A stretch of DNA of 53,213 nucleotides from a virus. The stretch spans positions 1-53,213 of IMG/VR virus record IMGVR_UViG_3300021406_000015. The stretch is one strand, 5' to 3'. The position numbers and the translations under genes are program-made. Of the stretch, positions 19,420 through 25,109 are shown piece by piece (position 1 is the stretch's first letter; each line of letters starts with the position of its first letter). A model generated the notes under the pieces. That model saw nothing but the letters and a program-made list of their open reading frames with translations, was not told the origin of the DNA and did not search any database.

Positions 19420-20208
19420 TTATTTCCATTTTTTGTTTGGATCGGACGTTCTTGTCGGTATCGGGCGGCGCGGAGCAGCAGGCTTGGCTGGAATACCGCC
19501 ACTATGCGGAATACGGCTTGTCACAGTACCAACGCCAACAGTTTTATCGTCGTCATCAGCGGTCTTCATTCCAACAGATGCGCGCATTGACCGAGTGGTA
19601 TTTTCACTCATGAAGCTGCGCGATCCTGATGCTTGTGCTCTTCCCATACTCATGGTCGCCGCTGCCATAGTGGCGTAAGTTGCATGTGCGTTGTTCGCAT
19701 TATAGGAAGCAGATGCACCAACACCTATACCCAGAGACTGCGCGTCATCCCATGTCTCCGGCTGTGTGCCGAGATATGTAAACGTCCAGTTGCCTCTTTT
19801 CACGCGCTCGTCAATTGCAGAGTGTAGCGCATCCTTTGACCACTCGCGGCTGGAGTTCTCCTGTCCATCGGTGACGATCACAACAATGGCCTTGTCAAAG
19901 GTCAGCGACTTGTTGTCGTCAATAGCCTGCAACGTCTTTCCGACAGCATCATAGAGAGCGGTTGCGTTTCTTGGGCCATGCTTCTTGAGGATCGTTCCAT
20001 CTACGTTCGCGATCTTATCGCCGATATGCGGGGTTTCGATCACGGTGTCAAATGTGGTCAACGAGAACAAGTACTCAATCTCGTCATCTTTCTTTTCGTC
20101 CGCTTGCAGATTCTCGACATAAGTCTTGAATCCGTTAAGCGTCTCATCCCACACCGTTGCCATACTCCCCGACCGATCCTGAATAAATGAAACAAGAACC
20201 TTCTTCAT
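19420..20208 (-). CDS. von Willebrand A domain protein
   Basis: I place the start at 20208, where ATG overlaps the TGA of the Cro-like gene and follows AGAGGAGATGGAG; the product is 262 residues. Residues 1-165 are a vWA domain with MIDAS residues DRSGSM, the threonine in NATALYDAVG, and VIVTDGQENSS. The C-terminal 100 residues are Gly/Ala/Ser-rich with a proline-basic tail. Phage and plasmid vWA proteins of this kind act as metal-dependent protein-binding modules. Its translational coupling to a repressor-like gene and the presence of a second vWA protein, Ro60, are notable. Confidence 0.88.
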   Translation of the reverse strand: MKKVLVSFIQDRSGSMATVWDETLNGFKTYVENLQADEKKDDEIEYLFSLTTFDTVIETPHIGDKIANVDGTILKKHGPRNATALYDAVGKTLQAIDDNKSLTFDKAIVVIVTDGQENSSREWSKDALHSAIDERVKRGNWTFTYLGTQPETWDDAQSLGIGVGASASYNANNAHATYATMAAATMSMGRAQASGSRSFMSENTTRSMRASVGMKTADDDDKTVGVGTVTSRIPHSGGIPAKPAAPRRPIPTRTSDPNKKWK

Positions 20209-20417
20209 CTCCATCTCCTCTTGACATAAATTTTTGTGACCGTGGTTTGGCACTCAAGATCGAGATGGTCAAGCAGCTTTGGTCCGGGCTCGCGTTTGTC
20301 GCTGTACACATCGCTTAGATAAGCAGCAGAACAGCCTATTGTCTTTGCATAAGTACGCAGAGAACGAGTCCCCTGCTTCTCCCGGAGTTTCTTGATTACA
20401 TCCTCTTTGCGCCACAT
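20205..20417 (-). CDS. Cro/C1-type HTH regulator
   Basis: A 70-residue protein with a helix-turn-helix: SLRTYAKTIGCSAAYLSDVY, then SDKREPGPKLLDHL, the pattern of small Cro-like repressors. The promoter TTGACA-N17-TACAGT lies so close that the predicted start is the A of the ATG, so the message would be leaderless, as lambda cI is from PRM. A palindrome copy lies about 70 bp upstream of the promoter. It is a candidate reader of the dispersed palindrome. Confidence 0.85.
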   Translation of the reverse strand: MWRKEDVIKKLREKQGTRSLRTYAKTIGCSAAYLSDVYSDKREPGPKLLDHLDLECQTTVTKIYVKRRWR

Positions 20418-20424
20418 GAGAAGG

Positions 20425-20453
20425 ACTGTAAGCTAATATTGCGAACATGTCAA
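20425..20453 (-). promoter_or_regulatory. promoter of the HTH-vWA operon (leaderless)
   Basis: Minus strand TTGACA, 17 nt, TACAGT, then 7 nt to the ATG at 20417. Confidence 0.65.
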
Positions 20454-20512
20454 GAGGTATACTGTTCTCACCTTACGAGGGTACGGCTCTGTCTGCCTGT
20501 GCTCACCAACAA

Positions 20513-20546
20513 AGATGGCCAGTCCAGATTCTGGATTGGCCATCGG
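20513..20546. terminator. terminator-like hairpin built around a palindrome copy
   Basis: GATGGCCA and TGGCCATC flank the palindrome GTCCAGATTCTGGAT, giving an inverted repeat of about 31 bp, followed on the plus strand by GGCTTTTTAG and on the minus strand by TTTGTT. It lies just after the 92-residue gene and before the repressor promoter. Confidence 0.6.
20522..20536. repeat. 15-bp palindrome at the repressor gene
   Basis: GTCCAGATTCTGGAT, 14 of 15 consensus bases, at the centre of the larger hairpin. Confidence 0.8.
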
Positions 20547-20550
20547 CTTT

Positions 20551-20829
20551 TTAGTTCATTAAGGCTGTATCCAGAAACTTCGTGCTCACCACTTCATGGC
20601 CGCATTCAAGACACCGATAGGTGTAGGTCGTCACTTCAACGGGCTCTGTGCAGGGTGGATAGCCGTTCTTGACGTTGTGCTCATTGATCCATTCCGGACA
20701 AAGCGCATACTTGGTTTCGGCATCATGCAACAGTAGCCGACCGGGACACGGATAGAGAGCGCATAACCCTTCATCTAGCCGTTTGAATAAATCGTTAGGA
20801 CCACCAACCACATGTCTCGGAGCGTTCAT
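20551..20829 (-). CDS. zinc-ribbon-containing small protein
   Basis: The 92-residue protein has CLECGHEVV near its C-terminus plus further cysteines (LCALYPCPG, YALCPEW, YPPC), consistent with one or two zinc sites. The ATG follows TTAGGAGTACACTCTTCAC. It begins MNAPRHVVGGPNDLFKRLDE. It lies between the repressor and the Tat-secreted gene; function is unknown. Confidence 0.7.
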   Translation of the reverse strand: MNAPRHVVGGPNDLFKRLDEGLCALYPCPGRLLLHDAETKYALCPEWINEHNVKNGYPPCTEPVEVTTYTYRCLECGHEVVSTKFLDTALMN

Positions 20830-20856
20830 GTGAAGAGTGTACTCCTAACATTATCT

Positions 20857-21129
20857 TTACTTGGTCGCCACCCACTCAAACTCACCGCTGTCTTGGATGC
20901 GATATATATCGATCACGTCATGCTCTGGCATCATGAACGTGTGCGATGGCGTCACTGGAGACGCATCTGAGGAACAGCCTGTCACAATATTCCGATAAAC
21001 GTACCGGTAGGTGTATATGCCAGCGCTGGGAACTATAAACGGTGTCGTATACGTTTGGATCTTCGACTTCGGTAGAATCGCTGCCGCTACAGCACCAACC
21101 AATGTCGAAAGAAAGTTTCTACGATTCAT
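20857..21129 (-). CDS. Tat-signal protein resembling a segment of the phage tail protein
   Basis: The ATG at 21129 follows TTTAGGAATGCAG and gives 90 residues. Residues 1-20 form a twin-arginine signal (NRRNFLSTLVGAVAAAILP). The mature part, YRYVYRNIVTGCSSDASPVT with HDVIDIYRIQDSGEFEWVAT, closely parallels residues about 593-660 of the 1354-residue tail protein (YRYVYRSTATGAVSNPSPES, then VDVIDYYRIDEGLDNFTYVA). So the phage seems to encode a secreted copy of one of its own tail modules. A receptor-masking or superinfection-exclusion role is an inference. Confidence 0.75.
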   Translation of the reverse strand: MNRRNFLSTLVGAVAAAILPKSKIQTYTTPFIVPSAGIYTYRYVYRNIVTGCSSDASPVTPSHTFMMPEHDVIDIYRIQDSGEFEWVATK

Positions 21130-21146
21130 CTGCATTCCTAAAGTTA

Positions 21147-21220
21147 TGGTACTCCCGACGAGATTTGAACTCGCACCAAGTGGGTTAGGGCCACCTACTC
21201 TGCCATTGAGCTACGGGAGT
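21147..21220 (-). tRNA. amber suppressor tRNA (anticodon CTA), C33
   Basis: Acceptor ACTCCCG/CGGGAGT with CCA, D-stem GCTC/GAGT, anticodon arm GGTGG-CCCTAAC-CCACT, T-arm GCGAG-TTCAAAT-CTCGT. By position the anticodon is CTA, which reads UAG. Position 33 is C. The charging amino acid cannot be told. Confidence 0.82.
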
Positions 21221-21252
21221 ACAAAGCGCAGATTAACAATACCACGAAACTT

Positions 21253-21302
21253 TGGTGGGCGGCTTCAGATTTAAACTGAATACATAGCCGAACTAACCGC
21301 CC
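21253..21302 (-). ncRNA. mini tRNA-like RNA with CCA, no anticodon arm
   Basis: Acceptor GGGCGGT/GCCGCCC with A73 and CCA, then only TAGTTCGGCTATGTA before the T-arm TTCAG-TTTAAAT-CTGAA. At 50 nt it keeps acceptor and T-arm but lacks a codon-reading arm. Confidence 0.55.
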
Positions 21303-21303
21303 T

Positions 21304-21352
21304 TGGAGCGCGAGCGATGGTCTACCCCTCTGCATCGTCAAGCGACTCGCGC
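21304..21352 (-). ncRNA. second mini tRNA-like RNA with CCA
   Basis: Acceptor-like stem GCGCGAG/CTCGCGC followed by T and CCA; inside is CGATG/CATCG around a 13-nt loop. It abuts the previous mini RNA and the next tRNA. Confidence 0.45.
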
Positions 21353-21763
21353 ATCTTGGTACCCGCCAGAGGGCTCGAACCTCTGACCTCCGTCAGACTG
21401 CAACGGCGCTCTACCAACTGAGCTAGGCGGGTGTGAAACTTCTTTCCAAACTTTGTAATTACGCAGCGGCGCACGCTGCTCTTCTGTGAGCGGTACGGTT
21501 GCGACCGCCGTCAAGCAGAGATCGCCATCCGGCTCATTGAACGCAGAAAACTCGATGCGATGCAGATTGAGCTTATCGATGACGCGGAGGAGTGCTTTCT
21601 GGGAAGAAACCCCGATCAGAACAATCGAGGGCACAAGATCTTCGACGCTCTGAGAGAGCGTATAGGCCATTTCAAATGTGGCGTGGGATGACTGAATAAT
21701 CTGCTGAGCTAGCGAGATATCCTGTCGGATAAAGATAAACGAGTGTGTGGGGACCTAATGCAT
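21338..21763 (-). CDS. peptidyl-tRNA hydrolase (PTH2 type) with an in-frame amber at codon 3
   Basis: From codon 9 the frame reads FIFIRQD then LAQQIIQSSHA, the catalytic N-terminal strand and helix of type 2 peptidyl-tRNA hydrolases, followed by VPSIVLIGVSSQKALLRVID, FSAFNEPDGD and LTAVATVPLTEEQR. PTH2 releases peptides from stalled peptidyl-tRNA. The only start at the right distance is ATG CAT TAG at 21763; the TAG is in frame. The next ATG (21670) would remove the active-site SSHA. The phage carries a CTA-anticodon tRNA 118 nt past the end of this gene. The frame also enters the tRNA at 21432 without a stop. Confidence 0.75.
21357..21432 (-). tRNA. tRNA, anticodon AGT by position (Thr?), C33
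   Basis: Acceptor ACCCGCC/GGCGGGT with CCA, D-arm GCTC-AGTTGGTA-GAGC, anticodon arm CCGTT-GCAGTCT-GACGG, T-arm CAGAG-TTCGAGC-CCTCT. The loop has G32 and C33, so identity is uncertain. Confidence 0.75.
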
Positions 21764-21770
21764 GAATAGT

Positions 21771-21799
21771 GTTATCTCATAGAAGCGCAGAGATTGCAA
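21771..21799 (-). promoter_or_regulatory. promoter of the PTH2 gene (leaderless)
   Basis: Minus strand TTGCAA, 17 nt containing CTCTGCGCTT, GATAAC, then exactly 7 nt to the ATG at 21763. Confidence 0.6.
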
Positions 21800-21813
21800 C
21801 ATTTATTTTTGAT

Positions 21814-21928
21814 GCGTCCGAGAGGGAGCCCATCCCCACCGACCTCTCCATTAGAATGGAGCGCTCTGACCTACCGAGTTCGGGCGCTGCGCACACACGC
21901 ACAACAACCCGGCCTGAGCTACGGACGC
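21814..21928 (-). ncRNA. tRNA-like RNA with a large D-loop insert
   Basis: Acceptor GCGTCCG/CGGACGC encloses TAGCTCAG...GGTAGGTCAGAGC, a D-arm whose loop is split by an insert of about 37 nt, then an anticodon-like hairpin CTCCA-TTCTAA-TGGAG (TCT possible). The T-arm is degenerate (GGGG-ATGGGCT-CCCT) and no CCA is encoded. Confidence 0.5.
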
Positions 21929-21935
21929 AATATTT

Positions 21936-22015
21936 TGGTGCCGCCGACGAGAATCGAACTCGCGATCAACGCTGTGAAAGAGCGTGCTGAGATAACCATC
22001 ACCCAGAACGACGGC
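21936..22015 (-). tRNA. tRNA-Glu(TTC)
   Basis: Acceptor GCCGTCG/CGGCGGC with CCA, anticodon arm ACGCT-CTTTCAC-AGCGT, T-arm GCGAG-TTCGATT-CTCGT; the D-loop is long. Confidence 0.9.
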
Positions 22016-22022
22016 ACAAACT

Positions 22023-22102
22023 TGGTGCGGCAGACCGGAGTTGAACCGGCGAATTCCTGCTTGAGAGGCAGGTGAGAGATAACCGACACCCTCTACTACC
22101 GC
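22023..22102 (-). tRNA. tRNA-Glu(CTC)
   Basis: Acceptor GCGGTAG/CTGCCGC with CCA, D-stem GAG/CTC with a long loop, anticodon arm CCTGC-CTCTCAA-GCAGG, T-arm GCCGG-TTCAACT-CCGGT. Confidence 0.92.
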
Positions 22103-22265
22103 GTAAACTGTGCCGGTCTTTCCCGGCTGTCACCTGAGTTCTGGTACAGGAGCCTCGCCCTTTTGCTCCGTCTTGGCCAATCAGCTTCAGATCGGTACTG
22201 CGCGGAGGGCGCTAGGAACTGTGCCGCGATACGCTCGCGGCTGGCGGCGGGGTGCAACCACCCGG
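22103..22265 (-). ncRNA. structured spacer between tRNA-Glu and a small gene
   Basis: Minus-strand hairpins include GCCGCGA/TCGCGGC, GGAGC/GCTCC, CCTG/CAGG nested in GGCT/AGCC, and GCCGG/CCGGC. No tRNA and no convincing gene is visible. It may be another RNA of the cluster. Confidence 0.35.
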
Positions 22266-22430
22266 TTAGACCGGGACTTTACGATTCAGCTTATCGCAGA
22301 GATCATACGCTGTCTTGCCCGCATCCGGAAGATCCACGGCAAACTGCGCGCCGGGGGCATTGCGTTGTGTATCGATGATGACCCACCACGCGTATCCACC
22401 TTCAACCGGCTTCGTGACAATGTAGCGCAT
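22266..22430 (-). CDS. 54-residue hypothetical protein
   Basis: ATG behind AAGAGGGAAT opens MRYIVTKPVEGGYAWWVIID and continues PGAQFAVDLPDAGKTAYDLC. It reads like a small beta-alpha domain. It starts 9 nt after the stop of the gene upstream, so the two are an operon. Function is unknown. Confidence 0.7.
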   Translation of the reverse strand: MRYIVTKPVEGGYAWWVIIDTQRNAPGAQFAVDLPDAGKTAYDLCDKLNRKVPV

Positions 22431-22438
22431 ATTCCCTC

Positions 22439-22792
22439 TTACTCACAGGGCGTCAGATCAACATAATAGTTCTTGCCAATCTGAAACCCGCCAATTACTG
22501 CTGGGTTGGAAACATAAAACTTCAGTTCCCCACTCGGCGTTGCTTCCATAAAGCGCTGATCTTCTGGAATGGATGGATCGTACTGAGCAGCCAACCGGAT
22601 GTTCTGCGCGGTGCCAAGAAGCCGGTTTCTATACTGCTGCCCCTTACGCTTCCCGTCGTAACTCTCAGTCCACTCTTGACCGCCGAGCGCTTCGTACTCT
22701 TCGGCACTCACATCATTTTTCCAGACCCTCGAAAAAATGGAGTGATTAACGTTTTCGATTCCAACCACACGGAACTTGCAACGAGTACGCAT
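22439..22792 (-). CDS. conserved phage hypothetical protein
   Basis: A 117-residue protein with a good ribosome site (AAGGAGAATCTAG). It contains FRVVGIENVNH, ESYDGKRKGQQYRNRLLGTA, FMEATPSGELKFYVSNPAV and GGFQIGKNYYVDLTP; the last two look like a short beta domain seen in other phage hypothetical proteins. The 80 bp upstream hold two small hairpins (GAGAC/GTCTC and GCTGG/CCAGC). Function is unknown. Confidence 0.75.
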   Translation of the reverse strand: MRTRCKFRVVGIENVNHSIFSRVWKNDVSAEEYEALGGQEWTESYDGKRKGQQYRNRLLGTAQNIRLAAQYDPSIPEDQRFMEATPSGELKFYVSNPAVIGGFQIGKNYYVDLTPCE

Positions 22793-22872
22793 CTAGATTC
22801 TCCTTAATCGGCTAGATGCGCTGGTCATCGTGCCAGCCCGTTGAGACAGATCAGTTCGCGTCTCGAAACTTA

Positions 22873-22948
22873 TGGCGATCACGACGGGAATCGAACCCGC
22901 GCCGACTTCCTAGACAGGGAAGCATCCTTCCAATTAGACGACGTGACC
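22873..22948 (-). tRNA. tRNA-Asp(GTC)
   Basis: Acceptor GGTCACG/CGTGATC, G73, CCA; anticodon arm CTTCC-CTGTCTA-GGAAG; T-arm GCGGG-TTCGATT-CCCGT. Confidence 0.94.
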
Positions 22949-22953
22949 GATTC

Positions 22954-23481
22954 CTACATCATCTCTCGTGCCTCATCTGTTGTCAACCTGCTCCATCGTA
23001 CTACCAATTCTCCATCTTTTACCACAAGATGGCGACAGACATGGCAATTCCAACAGAGTGTTATTTTATTGTCTCCATTATTGGAGTTACGATCTCCATT
23101 ACGATGATGAACCACAAGAAGATAATAGCGAGATTCGCCGCATTCCTCACATTTATCTCCTATTGAATTACGGTAGCAAGATTTTCCATTCGTATATTGC
23201 GGATGATTTTCTCCCCATCGCTGCTGTCTTTCAACATTGTCTTGCGCTGCGCATCGTTTTGAACAGAATTGAAGTCCACTCTTGCTATTCTTTAGCCTCG
23301 ACGGGCTTCTCTTCGCAATCTTCCCACATCTGTGGCAAATAATGGAATGCGATTCTTTTACCATCACACATTTGTGACTGCAATAGGTACGAAAATTTCC
23401 TCCGCCTATTCTGAAATCCTTAATGGGGCGTTGGAACATTTTCTCGCATGTGTAGCATCTGAGATTAAGTATCGTAGCCAT
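22954..23481 (-). CDS. HNH homing-type endonuclease
   Basis: The 175-residue protein has several zinc knuckles (CYTCEKMFQRP, CSHKC, CHRCGKIAKRSP, CSKRC) followed by the HNH core CEECGESRYYLLVVHHRNGD and ITLCWNCHVCRH. It is a paralogue of the frameshifted nuclease at 16994-17595 and shows that gene's intact form. It ends 5 nt before tRNA-Asp. No Shine-Dalgarno is evident, but TATATT lies 5 nt before the ATG. Confidence 0.87.
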   Translation of the reverse strand: MATILNLRCYTCEKMFQRPIKDFRIGGGNFRTYCSHKCVMVKESHSIICHRCGKIAKRSPSRLKNSKSGLQFCSKRCAAQDNVERQQRWGENHPQYTNGKSCYRNSIGDKCEECGESRYYLLVVHHRNGDRNSNNGDNKITLCWNCHVCRHLVVKDGELVVRWSRLTTDEAREMM

Positions 23482-23564
23482 GGTTTAATATATTCAAGCG
23501 TAAACTACGGTTTCGTAAATAATTACAGGGGAGCATTTTACGTTAAGCTACAACCCCGTTTGAA

Positions 23565-23635
23565 TGGTTGCGGAGCGCGGAATCGAACCGCGAAGAAGGA
23601 GGTTATGAGCCTCTTCGGAACCCTGTCTCCCCGCC
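23565..23635 (-). tRNA. tRNA-Met(CAT), second copy
   Basis: Acceptor GGCGGGG/CTCCGCA with a G-A mismatch at the first pair and CCA, anticodon loop CTCATAA in a GAGG/CCTC stem, T-arm CGCGG-TTCGATT-CCGCG. The 1-72 mismatch could point to an initiator, but the anticodon stem lacks the three G-C pairs. Confidence 0.82.
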
Positions 23636-23651
23636 CAAATACTTTAGCATT

Positions 23652-23666
23652 GTCCAGATTCTGGAG
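23652..23666. repeat. 15-bp palindrome between tRNA-Met and a lectin-like gene
   Basis: GTCCAGATTCTGGAG, 14 of 15 consensus bases, intergenic. Confidence 0.8.
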
Positions 23667-23670
23667 CAAG

Positions 23671-24333
23671 CTAATTTGCGCTCATCGTATACCCGATACT
23701 CCCGAATTTCACTGAATATGCGCCTCCACCCGGAGTCCCGTTGATTACCTGCTGAAGCTGGGTCACGATCTGCGATGGTGCCCATCCTTGTTTCTTGGCC
23801 GGAATCTTCTGAAGAGAGGGACTGACCAGTGTCTTGGTACCGTTTACCGTGACCGCCAAGACAGAGCTTGTTAACCCAACGAAGTCCAACGCATAATCGA
23901 TCTGCACCGGTACCCACATGTTCGGAGTTGGGATGGTTCCGATCTTGATGCCGGTATCGGTCCAAGATCCGGCTGCATTGTCGATCTGAAACATCCAGCC
24001 CTCGTTAAGATTCCACTGTGCTGAGAGGTCGTAGGTGTTTCCAGCAGCGTCTGTGATCTTCGAGTCTGTCTCGATTACCTGTCCACATTGCAAGGTCGCA
24101 TCATCAATCTGAAAGCTGTAGAGGAAGGATATTGCCGGGAACGGATACAGGAGAGAACTAACGTTTTTAGCTAACCATCCTGAATACGCTGGACCGCAAC
24201 AGTAGAGCCTGATGCCGTCCGGAATCTGGACAAAGTCATAGCCGCTGGGAGAGATCGGGTTGATGGTGGGTCCGACGTTCTTTGTCCAGCCAGTGGAGGA
24301 TTCAAGATTGGTAATGGTACATGCAAGGCTCAT
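23671..24333 (-). CDS. beta-rich protein, lectin- or structural-type
   Basis: The 220-residue protein is rich in aromatic and beta segments (SGYDFVQIPDGIRLYCCGPA, then ISFLYSFQIDDATLQCG, NTYDLSAQWNLNEGWMFQ, WTDTGIKIGTIPTPNMW) and resembles a concanavalin-like jelly-roll as found in sugar-binding phage proteins. It sits alone inside the tRNA cluster with TATAAT exactly 7 nt before its ATG, so it is probably expressed separately. Carbohydrate binding is only a guess. A palindrome copy is embedded in the coding sequence. Confidence 0.7.
   Translation of the reverse strand: MSLACTITNLESSTGWTKNVGPTINPISPSGYDFVQIPDGIRLYCCGPAYSGWLAKNVSSLLYPFPAISFLYSFQIDDATLQCGQVIETDSKITDAAGNTYDLSAQWNLNEGWMFQIDNAAGSWTDTGIKIGTIPTPNMWVPVQIDYALDFVGLTSSVLAVTVNGTKTLVSPSLQKIPAKKQGWAPSQIVTQLQQVINGTPGGGAYSVKFGSIGYTMSAN
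24217..24231. repeat. 15-bp palindrome inside the lectin-like gene
   Basis: GTCCGGAATCTGGAC, 14 of 15 consensus bases, encoding VQIPD. Confidence 0.75.
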
Positions 24334-24340
24334 GCGCGGA

Positions 24341-24346
24341 ATTATA
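24341..24346 (-). promoter_or_regulatory. -10 box of a leaderless gene
   Basis: Minus strand TATAAT, then TCCGCGC (7 nt) and the ATG at 24333. It lies between tRNA-Tyr and the gene. Confidence 0.5.
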
Positions 24347-24351
24347 ACTTA

Positions 24352-24435
24352 TGGTGCACTGGGAGAGAATCGAACTCTCGATAGCCTTATGGCCAACTGT
24401 TTTACAGACAGTGTCCGCTCCACGCGGTCCAGTGC
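24352..24435 (-). tRNA. tRNA-Tyr(GTA)
   Basis: Acceptor GCACTGG/CCAGTGC with CCA, anticodon arm ACTGT-CTGTAAA-ACAGT, long variable arm TGGCC-ATAA-GGCTA, T-arm GAGAG-TTCGATT-CTCTC. Confidence 0.93.
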
Positions 24436-24441
24436 ACAACA

Positions 24442-24529
24442 TGGTGGCGAGCCAGAGTGTCGATCTCTCATCCCTCTCAGGAGCCAACGGTTTTCAAGGC
24501 CGTTCGCAGAGCCGTCTGCGGGACTCGCC
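24442..24529 (-). tRNA. tRNA-Ser(TGA)
   Basis: Acceptor GGCGAGT/GCTCGCC with CCA, anticodon loop CTTGAAA, long variable arm GGCTCCTGAGAGGGATGA. Confidence 0.92.
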
Positions 24530-24534
24530 AAACT

Positions 24535-24623
24535 TGGCGGTAGGCTGAGCATCGAAGCCCCGTGCCATCGCTGACACGTCACCGGTTTTCGAGGCCGGGT
24601 GGAGAACTTCTCCGAAACCTACC
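24535..24623 (-). tRNA. tRNA-Ser(CGA)
   Basis: Acceptor GGTAGGT/GCCTACC, G73, CCA; anticodon arm CCGGC-CTCGAAA-ACCGG; long variable arm. Confidence 0.92.
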
Positions 24624-24624
24624 A

Positions 24625-24709
24625 TGGCGGAAAGAGCAGCATCGAAGCTGATACCTTTCGGTACGCACCGATTTCCAGTCGGGCCTCGCACCTCGCGAGT
24701 TCACTTTCC
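24625..24709 (-). tRNA. tRNA-Ser(GGA)
   Basis: Acceptor GGAAAGT/GCTCTTTCC, G73, CCA; anticodon loop CTGGAAA in a CCGA/TCGG stem; long variable arm. Confidence 0.92.
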
Positions 24710-24714
24710 AAAAA

Positions 24715-24801
24715 TGGCGGAGAGCCGAGCGCACGATGCCCACACCCGAAGGTGCCATTCGTTTAGCAAACGACGCCGTCAGCCCCAACGGTTGACTCTC
24801 C
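24715..24801 (-). tRNA. tRNA-Ser(GCT)
   Basis: Acceptor GGAGAGT/GCTCTCC, G73, CCA; anticodon loop TTGCTAA in a TCGT/ACGA stem; long variable arm. Confidence 0.92.
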
Positions 24802-24812
24802 GTGAAACTTCT

Positions 24813-24920
24813 CTGATATTCACCGTGACGGGACTTGAACCCGCAAGGTCGGTGTTACTCCGTGAAACACGTTTGCCATTGTTCTGACTCTCGTCGCTTT
24901 CGCCACACAATGAATACCAG
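24813..24920 (-). ncRNA. tRNA-like RNA with a 15-bp acceptor stem and D-region insert
   Basis: CTGGTATTCATTGTG and CACGGTGAATATCAG form a continuous 15-bp stem. Inside are tetraloop hairpins GC-GAAA-GC and GAC-GAGA-GTC where a D-arm should be, an anticodon-like arm GTGTT-TCACGGAGT-AACAC (CGG) and a normal T-arm GCGGG-TTCAAGT-CCCGT. ATA stands where CCA would be. Confidence 0.55.
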
Positions 24921-24924
24921 AACT

Positions 24925-25009
24925 TGGTGCCGGTCGCGGATAACGAGTCCGCACGCCATTTACGGCACTGGCTTTTGAGGCCAGCATGTCTGCATTCCAT
25001 CAGACCGGC
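24925..25009 (-). tRNA. tRNA-Leu(CAA)
   Basis: Acceptor GCCGGTC/GACCGGC with CCA, anticodon arm CTGGC-CTCAAAA-GCCAG, long variable arm, T-loop CTCGTTA variant. Confidence 0.92.
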
Positions 25010-25016
25010 AAAAACT

Positions 25017-25102
25017 TGGTGCAGGTAGAGGGACTTGAACCCCCACGCCACTAGGGCAATGGTTTCTAAAACCATCTCGGCTTCCAATTACGACATACCT
25101 GC
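25017..25102 (-). tRNA. tRNA-Leu(TAG)
   Basis: Acceptor GCAGGTA/TACCTGC with CCA, anticodon arm ATGGT-TTTAGAA-ACCAT, long variable arm, T-arm GGGGG-TTCAAGT-CCCTC. Confidence 0.93.
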
Positions 25103-25109
25103 ACATCTT

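Noticed and set aside
24588-24801. Tandem duplication of one serine tRNA
   Set aside because: The neighbouring serine tRNAs share a class II fold and similar ends but have different anticodons (TGA, CGA, GGA, GCT) and differ along their length.
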